Positions 35,569 to 46,740 of a DNA stretch of 64,000 nt are shown here, piece by piece. A program made the position numbers and the translations under genes. The first letter of the stretch is position 1. Each line of letters begins with the position of its first letter. Source of the stretch: Eleusine coracana subsp. coracana (lineage: Eukaryota > Streptophyta > Magnoliopsida > Poales > Poaceae). The notes under the pieces were generated by a model. It was not told where the DNA came from and searched no databases. It saw nothing but the letters and a program-made list of their open reading frames with translations. Location of the stretch: positions 22,794,808 through 22,858,807 of the forward strand of contig CM064417.1 of assembly GCA_032690845.1 (NCBI GenBank), read 5' to 3'.

Positions 35569-36639
35569 AACTCCTCCACAATCAGCCTTTGTTCATCCTC
35601 GAGTAAAGGAAAAGGACTAAGGTGGATCATAATCTTCAAATGGTATGATGCTAGCATGCAAATTATTCAAAATCATACCCGTTCCAATGGACTTTGAAGT
35701 GTCTACCATGTCACATTGGGCAGTTGAATAGTGGAATAGTATAGATTATGGTCATCTCTACTCCTTGTGCTAAGTAACTTGGGTTTTCGAAGTATTTTTT
35801 TCAAAAATAAAACAAAGTTGTACTCGTCAAATGATTCTCTCATGTGCACTCATGTATGTGTGTGGATCCCCACCGTGGCTTTTGTTGTTGCCTCTTTTTG
35901 TTCCTACTTCTAAAGATAGGCTTATGTGGAGCTAAGGGTAGGGAATAAAAAGAAGGCATAACTATGCTTCATATATTACCAAGTCGAAAACCAGATCTGA
36001 GGAGAAAACAAGTGACGGATCATCAATCAAGTATGTGCACATATACGGATGGAATGGATGTAGCGGTGGATAATGGGTACTCCTTTTGATATCCTCCCTC
36101 TCTTCTACTGGAGAACATGGGCTATCTCTTTCATTTCTTTTTTTGTTTTTTTTCGAATACAAGACAGCCCATGTCTCTTTTACCAAGGATAATTGGAGAG
36201 GGAGTTTCTCAAAGCATGATGGAGCACTTTATTTTGTGGGTGGTTGATGGATATGTGTGATGCTATCTTCCAGAGTGGAAGAGTAGCATATGGAAGGAGA
36301 TGGATGATGGAGGTGGATGAATACTCCTTTATGTGTAGACTCTCTCTTTCCTTGAAATGATATTGGGCATGGCTATTTCTTTTCTCTCTTATTTTCCATG
36401 CTAGAGGATGGAGAGCATTTTTTTAATAGCCATGCCTTGTATGGGAACAATTGAGAGAGAGTCGTAATAAGATAATAATGGAGTAATTCTTTTGGTGGAT
36501 TAATGGATGATGATGATAGTTATGCTGACATCCAATGTGGAAGAATAACATATCGGGGGAATGTGCAAATGAACTTGATCGACAATACATAACAAGCATC
36601 TCACTAGGGTCACAACAATTTAATAAGGTTGAATGAAGG
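35569..36639 (-). other. Athila-like 3' UTR between leader and LTR
   Basis: Non-coding on both strands. Minus-strand similarity to 32860-32940 (CCCTAGTGAGA block) and to the UTR at 38400-39735 identifies it. It is joined at about 36640 directly to the PBS/leader of the upstream LTR, so gag, pol and the envelope-position ORF of this unit are all missing. Confidence 0.6.
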
Positions 36640-36771
36640 CACAAGTAGCATATGCAATCTCTGACCTAGCAGAGACGTCTGACAACTTGAGGCGATACTC
36701 GATGAAGTTGAACCCTGTTGGCATTTCTAATGTCGTCACTAAGTTTCCTCGGCAATGGCGCCAAAAATGCT
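36640..36771 (-). other. Leader with primer binding site (tRNA-Asp type)
   Basis: On the minus strand TGGCGCCATTGCCGAGG (36747-36763) follows the LTR end by eight bases. It closely resembles the tRNA-Asp complement TGGCGCCGTTGCCGGGG used by Athila elements. About 100 bp of leader follow before the junction with UTR sequence near 36640. Confidence 0.75.
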
Positions 36772-38305
36772 TGTTGGCATTTCTAACGTTGTCACTATGT
36801 TTTCTGAGCAACAAAGCCAGAAATATTTGTTGGTAATCTTTAACGAACACAGAGAGTCCGCAAGCGCACAGAGAATACCGTTGTAGCATTTCACCTGGAT
36901 GTATTCAGGGTATCGTATTTGTTTTATCCCAAAGGAAGGCATATGATTGATCAGAGTAATTATCATATTCTAGATATTTGCACATTGGATTATGAGACAA
37001 AGTCCTCATAGGGGTAAGGATAAAGATACACGTGGTAGTGGACACACAGATAGCATACTCAAGTTTGATAAATATTAGTCTGGTGGAGAAGGACAAAGAA
37101 TGAGCTAAGTTCCTATTTTGCTTTTATATAGATGCAATAACAATGCAAGACAACAAGATTATCACACCCTATGCATCCAGTTTTCCATACATCCACAGTA
37201 CGATTCCGGTCAAGAGCCTATTGCATAGCAGAACGTGGGGGATTTCAAAGGACAGATAGGGTTGTCACCACCTACTGCCTACCCCTAGCAATTCGTGGGC
37301 TATATGACAAATAATATATTCTATTGATCTAAGCACCACACTTACATCTCTAGAACAATACTCCTAACCCCTTCAGCGATGGATCAGAAAAGGAGTAATC
37401 ACATTTAAGTGAACACTAAGCATATGGAAATGATCTAAGTCACACATTAGTCATGCATCATTATAATGATATAAAGAACAACTATAGTAAGGGCTTATGT
37501 CCAACATGGTAATATAGTATGACTACATTACTAACATGCAAGCATAATAACCACATACATGAATGGATCATATAATCAAACAAGAAACACATGACCCAAA
37601 CATAACTATATAGAAAGACTAAATATATTAAATAGAATAAAGTCTTACAAAAGGAAAAAGATACAAGAGCCATACCACAACTCCAAGAAAGACTTGGGAA
37701 CTGAAGAAGACTTTATTCTAAGCCTAACTCCACTAAAACTGAAGGGAATCACGAAATGGTAAAGAGAGTAATGCTTTTTGATGTGTGTTGCGGAGTGAGC
37801 CAGACCCTTCCTTTTATAGCTGTCCAAAGGCGGTTCTGAGGTCGGTAACTCCCACCCTAAGGTGGACAACTGCCTTTGGAAAGTCGATGGGGAACCGACT
37901 GAAGAAGATGGGCCTTAGTGGGCTGGCCCTCTTTTCGGCCGAACACCCCTGTTCGGCTGAACAGGGGGTGGGCCCACTAGGGTCCTGCCTTTTCTGGCAC
38001 ACTGGTGGGTGGCTCCCCTTTGCTTCTCCATGGCTTACACCAGCTGTAGGTCGGTTTGGTGCTGCAGGCGGGCAAGTTGATCCATGGGAATCCCCGTTGG
38101 CGAACTCCGATTCCTCGATATTGTGTTTCTTCGCCATATTGGTGTGTTTTCTCCTCTCTTTTGATATTTCTCCTGCGTGTCAGTGTTTCTCCAAGCAATA
38201 GTGGATATTTATTATTTCTAACTAACATGCATAGTGGGAATATACAATGCTTCTTTATTTTGAGTAATGTTGATGGCCGGAAATGGTATTTAACGACCGT
38301 CCACA
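36772..38305 (-). mobile_element. Athila-like LTR shared by two tandem units
   Basis: On the minus strand it starts TGTGGACGGTCG at 38305, just after a polypurine tract, and ends AAATGCCAACA at 36772, just before a PBS. It is therefore at once the 3' LTR of the upstream unit (38306-39922) and the 5' LTR of the downstream one. Length 1534 bp, matching the solo LTR at 26305-29696. TATA-like CTATAAAAGG lies near 37810-37820. Confidence 0.85.
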
Positions 38306-38325
38306 AACTCCCCCAAGCTGAAACT
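38306..38325 (-). other. Polypurine tract of Athila-like element
   Basis: Minus strand AGCTTGGGGGAGTT directly before the LTR start. Confidence 0.8.
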
Positions 38326-39735
38326 TTGCTCGTCCCGATGCAAAGATAAAACTTTAGGTTGTTTATCAGGAGTTCCTAAAATGTTTTATATTCCCCCATA
38401 GTACCAAATGCACAACAAAACTCCACCTTTAATTGAATAAGTTGGCATTTGATAACCCACCCTTTTTACCTTAGTCGTTGCGGGGCTTGTCGTTTCTCTT
38501 CATCTTGGGTGGTTGAAAGATAGAACGGTCTTTAGTAGGACACCATTCTCTCATCCTTGTGTTCTACTTTTCATCCGGAGTTTTTCAAACAATTTTAGCA
38601 AATAAAACTAAGTTCCTCCGATGATTCACTTGGTCGCTCAATGTTTGTAAATCCTTACCAAGGCATTGAAGTTGCCTCGTTTTCTTCCTACCTCTAAATA
38701 AGGCTTATGTGGGGCTCTGCGTAGGAATAAATGAGACATACTTGTAACACATATATTGCTAAACCATGAACCCACGGAGAAACAGGTCATCCAATCTGAT
38801 CAAGATGTGCATGTGTGTGGAATTTGGTGGAATGATGATGGAGTGGTGAATACTTTTTTTAGTAGACTCTCTCTTTCTTTAATTAGCATTTGGTCATGGC
38901 TATTTCTTTTTTTCTTCATCTTCTTTTTTTTCATCATTCTCAAGATTGAGAGCAAGCATTTCTTCTATTTCTGATAGCCATGCCTTCCATGCAACCAATT
39001 GAGAGAGAGTCATAACATGATATTCATGGAGTATTTATTTTGCTAACTTCCAGAATAGAAGTTAAGCATGTGGTGGTGGATGCAATGGAATGAAATTGTT
39101 ATCTCCCAGTGTAGGAGCATTAGCAAATGATAGTGGATGTGTACGTGAATCTTGACCATAAAAGCACGAAATAGATCTCACAAAGGTTGCAAGCATTTTG
39201 GTAAAGCTCAATGTGAAAACAAGCAGCACATGTGGAATGTTTTGCAATGAAGTACAACATATTGTTGTGGTAGGAATTTTCATCATTGAGGAACTTTTGA
39301 ATTTTATCATTTTGAAAAACAAAATCTCCAGATGTTAAGCTTCACTTTAGGACAAAGATCATAGCAGCCCTATTCTCACCATATCATGCATCACGACAAC
39401 ATAGACTTAGATCATACACTTTGTAACCCACAAGTATTCAAGTTCAAGGCAAGCATGTTTAGCCAACAAACTCAAAAATTGGGAGAGTACTAGGTTGTAT
39501 ACGAGGGACTATAAAAAGATATAAAATAGAGCAACTATTCATAATCTCAACATGAAGACATGAACATCCCTAGCATGCATGACAACCTATTATTTTTGTT
39601 CTTTTTAGTTTTTCAATTTTTTATTTTATTTTATGAGGATAAGTCCGACAAAGGATAAAAAGAAAGAAAGGAAAGATACAAGTGACGTTGGTGTGGGTGC
39701 TCCCCCTAAGCTTGCTCTTGCTCACGGCTGTTGGT
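38326..39735 (-). other. Athila-like 3' UTR
   Basis: No coding sequence. Reverse complement matches 1060-2471. A second polypurine-like tract, AAGCTTAGGGGGAGCAC, lies at about 39699-39714 on the minus strand, at the boundary with the ORF. The chance open frame at 39062-39322 has its counterpart at 1573-1791; it lies in a conserved UTR and has stops in related copies. Confidence 0.6.
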
Positions 39736-39922
39736 TAGGATCAAATCCTCTCCAACGGTAGTATGCTGTCGCGTAGTTGTGGTGCTCTCGTAGCTGTTCC
39801 TAGAGGTGATGAAACTGGTCGTCATTGTGCTGCTGGCACTCTGTGGTAGTCTGGGCATGAGTAGCAAGGGTGTTTTGCATTTCCCCTGTTCTCACATCCA
39901 GATGGTCCATCCTCCTTGTAAG
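39736..39922 (-). pseudogene. C-terminal end of Athila-like envelope-position ORF
   Basis: Minus-strand translation gives RRMDHLDVRTGEMQNTLA, matching the heptad-like segment at 931-1000, followed by a stop near 39810. The rest of the ORF is displaced by the family B Sirevirus and would lie beyond 64000. Confidence 0.65.
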
Positions 39923-40490
39923 TGAAGATGCATCTAGGCCCACTAAGTGGGTTTTGGTGGTTAATGACATAAGATTACAGATTGTGCTAACATGATTTAA
40001 GAGAATGTGCAGTTATCAAAAGATTATCTATTACCTATAGCTGTGAGATAGTTCTTCCCTCTAGAAAAAAGAAGAAAAGAAAAGGACTCAACAAGCTTTC
40101 AAGTGTAGATTTGCTACTTTAATTGAGACATAGGTATGCCGAACTATCAAGAGGGGTAAACTTATCTTACTTGAAGGGATTTGATGTGCTTAAGACTATC
40201 CAAAAGCTTTGAGAGATATTTAGCCAAAGAAACTTGAAAAAGAACCTAGCTAAATGAGTCAAACAGAGGCTGACGGAAGTTCCATCATCCAGGGACAGAA
40301 GTTCCGTCACATGCCATCACAGAACTTTCCATGGAAGTTCTGTCGCTTAAGAAACCCAGATCGCGCTGCATATTCCACAGAACCACGCTGCCCACGACTC
40401 TTGCAATGGTTGATTTTGAATTCACGGAAGTTCCGTGGGTCACCACGGAAGTTCTATTAGTCACAGAAAATGACTGTAATGGCTAGTTTC
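39923..40490 (+). mobile_element. 5' LTR of Sirevirus B, first part
   Basis: Begins TGAAGATGCATCTAGG and contains GGTTTTGGTGGTTAATGACA, a sequence typical of Sirevirus LTR starts. Six or so copies of an odd palindrome of type ACGGAAGTTCCGT lie at 40270-40455. It breaks off at 40490 where Sirevirus A copy 2 begins; the missing end of the LTR reappears at 52513-52563. Confidence 0.7.
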
Positions 40491-41168
40491 TACGATATGA
40501 AAATTATTTTTCTATGATATGAAAATTATTTTCGTGCTCATGATCTTCCTCTCTCCCTAAATCCTGAATTTCTCTTTTTCTCTATTTTCCAAGCTATTTT
40601 CATGGGAATTTTTTGTCTCATTTTTGAGTGAATTTTTTGGGGCGGATTTCTTAGGGATCTTAGTGCTATGATGAGCTAGAACAATCCTACATACATTCTT
40701 GACCGAATCAAAAGCTCTTGCACCTTCAATTTGAAGGATTTCTCAAGTTTCCCCTTTTTGGTGTTCTTGGCACAAGATCTGAAATTCGTGATGATTTTTT
40801 GAGCCAATTGAGTAGATCTTTTTGGAGGAAGGTCATAATGACCTAAGGATTCTCTGGTCCAAATATCATATGTTTTGGAGATCATTTTGTTGAGTTTGGG
40901 AGAGATTTGTGGGAAAATCGTGACAATTTTCTGTTCCATCGAGGGTCGATTGGTACTACCGATGACCAGGATCGGCACTGCTGGTGGGTTTGAGCTTGGA
41001 TCAGCACTGCCGATGCCATGACCAGCACTGCCGGTGGCTTGAGCCTGAACCCCGCACCGGCACTGCCGATAGCCACCGTCGACACTGTCGATGGTCCCAA
41101 CCGGCACTGCTGATGGTACTCCAGTAAGGTCTGTCTTGTGTGTGTTTCTTTAATCGGGTTGAGTCTTC
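40491..41168 (+). mobile_element. 5' LTR of Sirevirus A copy 2, fragment before CRM insertion
   Basis: Matches 51623-52306 of the 3' LTR. The first about 800 bp of the LTR are missing. It starts with a 22-bp tandem duplication (GATATGAAAATTATTT twice, 40493-40533). The palindrome cluster at 40945-41115 has about seven units. It is interrupted at 41169 by the CRM-like element and continues at 48921. Confidence 0.8.
41164..41168. repeat. Target-site duplication tcttc, left copy
   Basis: tcttc is repeated at 48916-48920; comparison with 52306-52320 shows the uninterrupted LTR sequence. Confidence 0.95.
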
Positions 41169-42090
41169 TGATGAGGACATCACTCCTATGGATACACACA
41201 ACACTCCTCCAAATCTGGACTTGCAAGGTCCAATGACTAGAGCTCGTGCACGACGACTAAATTAGAGATGAGCTCGTTCCTACGTTCTTCGCTATATGTT
41301 ACTTTTGAGAATGGTTTGCTACCTAATAATTATTTTATGATTAGAAACCATGGAGAGGACCAGGAGATGATGGGAGAAGGAGTTGGGAACGTGGAGGACC
41401 AGCAAGGGCTTGGAATCCAAAGTGGAGGCCCAATCAAAACCGACTTCGAGTCTGTTTCGGGGCCCAGGACCAGTCTATATTAAAACAGTCGCCCAGGACG
41501 CATACGGACTCGGATTTGGACGTTCTACATATGCACGGAAAGATAAGGAGAAGGCCTTTCCAATGCCGCCGGCCTCATATCAAAATTCATAAGGAGTCAT
41601 TGGGAATCATCAAAACAAGAGAGAGTCCAGAATCTGTGTCGGTGCTGCGTCGCCTATTTTTGGCCTTTGGGCTTTGTATCTAGTTGAGCCCAATTAGGGG
41701 CGCATCCAGAGGGTCTTGCACGACCCTAGGGTCTTTATATACAGCCGCCGCCGCACTATTAGGGTTCGGGTTTTGTTTAGATCAATTCTGTTCATAAACA
41801 GTTTCGCCGTTCATCGGTTTGTGAGACCCCAACTTCAAGAGTTTAATCATACATCTGCAATTGTGTTGTATTCTTCGTTGTTCTTGCTTGTGTTCTTGAT
41901 TCGTAGGCAGGGATTAGCCTTCTCGGTGAGGTCAATCGTCTTTGGACGGTTGATAACCAGAGGAGACGTCGTGCTGCGATTGCGGGATTTAGAACGTGCT
42001 GTTCTGAAGCCGGATCGATTTGTGTGTCGCCTCCGACCAAATCAACTTACCAAGAACCTTTCGGAAGATCGGGAACCCTTGTTCACATCA
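41169..42090 (+). mobile_element. 5' LTR of full-length CRM-like element
   Basis: 922 bp, TGATGAGGACATC to TTCACATCA. TATA-type TTTATATACAG at 41734-41744 precedes a GCCGCCGCC stretch. One base is deleted relative to the 3' LTR in the TTTAGAG area near 41260, which shifts the LTR-encoded reading frame. Confidence 0.95.
41734..41744 (+). promoter_or_regulatory. TATA box of CRM-like LTR
   Basis: TTTATATACAG, conserved at 48559-48569 and in the second subfamily as CTCATATACAG. It lies about 570 bp into the LTR, downstream of the LTR-encoded frame. Confidence 0.6.
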
Positions 42091-42110
42091 AGTGGTAATC
42101 AGAGCTTCAG
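42091..42110 (+). other. Primer binding site of full-length CRM-like element
   Basis: AGTGGTAATCAGAGCTTCAG directly after the LTR, as in copy 1 (10697-10716). Confidence 0.6.
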
Positions 42111-43317
42111 GTGCACCGTCAGGTTCACACTATCCTTTAGTTTTGTTTTCGTGTTCTTCCTATCGTCCACAGAAAATACCAAAAAAAAAATTTCCCCCGC
42201 CCATAACCACGTGTTTAGCCTTTGCCTATTTCAATTTCAGAGTCGGTAGTGTTGAGTTTGTGCCCTAGTTCTTGTTTAGTCGCTGGTTTAGTTTGTGTTT
42301 TTGTCGTCAGTAGTGTTTCCCTTGCAACCCTAGCCGCCATCCCCTTCACCATCCTCGGTTTTGTCGGCTTTGTGTGCTAGAGTTGATTGATCAACACGCC
42401 CACCCTAATCCCACCCTAAACCGACCCTCACCACCTCGGACCAATTTTCATAAATTCCACTTTCCGCTGCATCCACCTCGCTAAAAAAATCCCTACCCGA
42501 CCCCAAGCCCGACTCGGATTTCACTCAAACCCCCGGGTTCTTCATAACCGATTCCGACACCCCTTCGGTAAAACAGCCATAACTTTTCGCTCGGTTGTCC
42601 GTTTTGGCTGCAATTTTTACAGGAGATTCTTGATGAAAAGTGAGCATACCCACACTGGCTACACTCTGTGTTCCCTCGTCAAAAAATTCAAAAAAAATCG
42701 GGAAGATAAAGAAAAAATTCATTCAAGTTGAAACCCGACATTTTCTGAAACTTCAACATTTTCTGTAGGCCACGTCCTAGCTCGGTTTGAGCTGAAATTT
42801 TTTGTGGCTTCTTCCTGTTTGCTAGTGAGTTGGAAAAAAAATATCAAAAAAATAAAATAAAATAAAGAAATTTGGGATTCCTACTAGTGCTCCATCTAGC
42901 CCCCTGGATTTTCTGAGTTTGGCTGTTTTACACTAAGCCCCCTGTTATCGACTGTGTCCCTTTGTCTCCTTGTTTCTTCTTTGCTATCACTACTGTTCTA
43001 GGACATAGTTAGATCAGCAACTAGGGACAAGTTACTTGGGCACTTATTCAGCTTTACTATCTGTTTTTTATTTGTGTGCCACTCAGATATATATATTTGG
43101 CCTTCCTAGCTCTACATACTTCTTCTGGACAGCACATAGGTTATTTTGTAACCCTTGCAATCGTGGAACACTTCTCCCTGGTATCCTTCGCTTTGTTGTT
43201 TTTAGAACTTTGTAAGAGCTTTGCAAGAAGCTTACTTTTGTTGTGTTGAGAGACACCACTGCTTAGTAGTTTTGTAGGGATAACCTTCACTTTTTGTTTC
43301 CTGTTTTGGTGTTTCTG
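42111..43317 (+). other. Leader of full-length CRM-like element
   Basis: 1.2 kb without coding sequence, colinear with 10717-12014. Rich in CACC/CTCACC between 42390 and 42500, and A-rich near 42830-42870. Confidence 0.75.
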
Positions 43318-44716
43318 ATGTCAGGAAGCGACGGGGAGGGTGCTTCACCCTCAAAATTGGATGAGTGTGTGAGCCAAAATCAGTTACAGAAGGCTTTGCA
43401 GGTGGCTCAGAGTGATTTGACAGAGACGATCACCAGGGCCGTCACCGACGCCGTCACCAAGCGTCACCTGGGAGAAAGCATTGAGCGGTTGGATAAAAGA
43501 GTCTCTAAGCTAACCGATCAGGTTGTCGAATTGGAGACCGCTCACAACACCAACAACACCACCAACACCAACACCAACACCAACACCAACAACGACGTTG
43601 AAGACGATCATGATGAAGCAACGGTGTATAAGGCTGATGGCACCGTCGATAGGTCAGCTACAAGGACCGCAAGGTTACGACATTGTTTGCAACATAACCC
43701 TCAAGGTATGGGTGGTTTCCACAACCACAACCGTCGCACACAAGGTAACCATGCTCCAGATGATCCGTATGCTAAAATTAAGTTTTCAATTCCTTCGTTT
43801 TTGGGTCAGTACGATGGTGATGCTTACCTTGATTGGGAAATGACGGTAGAACAAAAATTTAATGCCCACCTTGTTCCTGAACAACATAGAGTTAGACAAG
43901 CCACTAGTGAGTTTAAGGACTTTGCTATTGTTTGGTGGAGTGGTCTAGCTGCTGAAACCGATTTGCCTACTACTTGGGAAGAACTTAAGGTAGAAATGCG
44001 TGATCGTTTTGTTCCTCCTTCTTTTTATAGAGAAATTCGTAATAAACTGCAGTGTTTAGATCAAGGAGATCAAACTGTTTAGAAGTATTTTAGTGAGCTT
44101 CAGAAGGGTTTGATTCGTTGTGCTGTGGTTGAAAAAGTAGAGGATCAGATTTGCCGCTTTTATTCTGGTTTGAGAAAAGAAATTCAGGACATCCTTGATT
44201 ATAAAGAATTTTATACCCTCAACCAGTGTTTCCAGTATGCTATGCTTGCAAAGAAAGAATCACAGGGACTTTCTACCCACCACGGCCGACGGGGACTTCG
44301 GGGCTGCCCAAGCCATCTTTCCGGCCGCCCCCACCAGCTAGTGTTGTTTCTGCAGCACCAAGATCAGCCCCTGCCCCTTCTACGTGCTCAGGTAAAAATT
44401 TTGTGCAGGTACCGGCTAGTAGTGCCTCCTCTGTTGCTTCGACGGGACGCACTACAGGGATTCAGTGCCACCGCTGCCATGGTCTTGGCCATGTGCAGAA
44501 AGATTGCCTAAGTAGGCGGGCATATGTGGCGACAGATGATGGCGGTTACATGAGCACCTCCGATGTGGAGGATGAGGAGGAGGATGTCGCTGCCACCAGC
44601 GGTGACCTCGTCCTTGGAGGCGGAGATACCACGGGCTACAGGAATATTATTGTGCAGCGTGTGCTTAGCACACAAGTCCAGCAGCCCGAGATGATGCAGC
44701 GACATAACTTGTTCTA
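43318..44716 (+). pseudogene. Gag of full-length CRM-like element
   Basis: Start at 43318 (MSGSDGEGASPS). Residues about 10-75 carry a coiled coil (SIERLDKRVSKLTDQ), followed by an Asn/Thr repeat linker that is a few codons longer than in copy 1. The gag core includes YAKIKFSIPSF, WEMTVEQKFNAH and TWEELKVEMRDRF. A TAG at 44080 interrupts it where copy 1 has CAG. The frame continues, with a shift near 44265, to the CCHC zinc knuckle CHRCHGLGHVQKDC (near 44470-44510) and an acidic tail. Gag assembles the particle; this copy cannot do so unbroken. Confidence 0.9.
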
Positions 44717-45380
44717 GATTTTCTTCGTCATCAAGAACCGTCGGGCACGTGTCATCACTGATGGAGGAAGCTGCAACAATTTGGTGAGTTCTGATGCGGT
44801 TAAGAAGCTTGATTTGACCACACGCCCACATCCACATCCATACTACATTTAGTGGTTAAATGACTCTGGAAAAGCTAAGGTAACACAAACTTGCAGAATT
44901 CCTTTTTCCATTGGTTCCTATGTGGATTCTGTTGATTGTGATGTTGTACCCATGCAAGCTTGTTCACTTTTATTGGGTAGACCTTGGGAATTTGATAGTG
45001 ATGCTGTACACCATGGTAAAAGTAATAAGTACACTTTTATGCATAAAGGAACTAAAATTACTTTGTTACCAATGACCCCTGCTGAAATTGTACAAGCTGA
45101 TTTAGAACGAGCTGCTAGTTTGAAAAATAAAAGCCCTGAAATTCAGCAACCTGTTAATTCTGCTTCTACACCAAGTAATGTTAATGATTCTTTAAGTTCT
45201 AAGGGTGCTGCAATTAAATTACAAGGTCGTTCATGTCCTGCCACAAAATCTGAGCTTGCTGAAATTTCTACTGATGATATTTGCTATGCTTTGATATGCA
45301 AACAAGCCTTATTTTTGCTTGGTGATATTGCTCCTAGTGCTTTGCCTTCTGCTGTCACTAACCTTTTGCAGGAGTATGAG
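44717..45380 (+). pseudogene. Protease region of full-length CRM-like element
   Basis: Begins at a TAG (44715-44717) inside the polyprotein, then reads to the active-site box ITDGGSCNNL near 44755-44785, where gypsy proteases have D-(S/G)-G-(S/A). A further TAG at 44850 precedes the block DVVPMQACSLLLGRPWEFDS (about 44938-44997), the C-terminal protease signature. The linker up to 45380 is Ser/Lys-rich and poorly conserved in the minus-strand relative at 56409-57182. Confidence 0.8.
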
Positions 45381-46330
45381 GATGTTTTCCCAGCTGAGAT
45401 ACCCCCGGGATTGCCACCTTTGAGAGGGATTGAGCATCAAATTGATTTGATTCCTGGTGCTACTTTACCAAACCGTGTTGCTTATAGGACCAACCCTGAG
45501 GAGACTAAGGAGATACAACGACAAGTCCAAGACCTTTTGGATCGTGGGTATGTTTGTCAATCACTTAGTCCTTGTGTTGTTCCTGTACTTTTGGTTCCTA
45601 AGAAAGATGGTTCTTGGCGTATGTGTGTAGATTGTAGAGCCATTAATAACATTACTATTAAGTATCGTCATCCTATTCCTAGGTTAGACGACATGCTTGA
45701 TGAGTTATGTGGTGCTATAATTTTCACTAAAATTGATTTGCGTAGTGGCTACCATCAAATTAGAATGCAACTTGGAGATGAATGAAAAACAGCTTTCAAA
45801 ACCAAATTCGGGTTGTATGAGTGGTTAGTAATGCCTTTTGGTTAAACTAATGCACCCAGTACTTTCATGCGTTTGATGAATGAGGTTTTAAGACCTTTTA
45901 TTGGCAAATTTGTGGTTGTTTACTTTGATGATATCTTGATTTATAGCAAATCCATGGATGATCATATGATTCATTTGCATGCTGTTTTTGATGCTTTGTG
46001 AGTTGCACGTTTATTTGGTAACCTTGAGAAGTGCACCTTTTGCACGGATCGAGTCTCTTTTCTTGGCTATGTTGTGACTCCACAGGGAACTGAGGTGGAT
46101 GAGGCGAAGATTGAAGCCATAAAGAGCTGGCCTGTACCAAAAACTATCACACAGGTGAGGAGTTTTCTTGGTCTTGCAGGTTTCTACCGCCGCTTTGTCA
46201 AAGATTTTAGCACCATTGCTGCACCATTGCATGAGTTGACAAAGAAGGGCGTTGACTTCCATTTTGGTAAGGTACATCATGAGTCTTTTGATGCTTTGAA
46301 GGACAAACTTACACATGCACCATTGCTGCA
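45381..46330 (+). pseudogene. Reverse transcriptase of full-length CRM-like element
   Basis: Motifs in order: DVFPAEIPPGLPPLRGIEHQ (start), SPCVVPVLLVPKKDGSWRMC (fingers), [15 protein letters not shown] (palm), the catalytic box [13 protein letters not shown] at about 45912-45950, and [15 protein letters not shown] (thumb/connection). Both Asp of the box are intact. Stops at 45783 (TGA), 45843 (TAA) and 45999 (TGA) break it; two of the three are explained by single transitions from TGG and CGA. Confidence 0.9.
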
Positions 46331-46740
46331 ATTACCCAATTTTGATAAGACTTTTGAGCTTGAATGTGATGCTAGTGGTATAGGCATTGGTGGTGTTTTG
46401 ATGCAAGATGGTAAACCTGTTGCATACTTTAGTGAGAAAATTACTGGGCCTGTTTTGAATTATTCCACGTATGATAAGGAACTATATGCACTTGTACGTT
46501 CTTTAGAGACGTGGCGTCATTATTTGTTGCCCAAAGAATTTGTTATTCATTCTGATCATGAATCACTTAAGTATATTCGTTCTCAATGCAATTTGAACCG
46601 TAGACATGCTAAATGGGTTGAGTTTATTGAGTCTTTTCCTTATATTATTAAACATAAGAAAGGGAAGGATAATGTGATTATTGATGCTTTATCTAGGCGA
46701 TATACTTTGTTGTCTCAACTTGATTGTAGAATTTTTGGAC
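46331..46740 (+). pseudogene. RNase H of full-length CRM-like element
   Basis: Open and complete over the domain: [18 protein letters not shown] (first Asp), [19 protein letters not shown] (Glu), [15 protein letters not shown] (Asp), and the end IIDALSRR. It lies in the long open stretch 46074-47346, so this domain has no internal stop. Confidence 0.9.
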
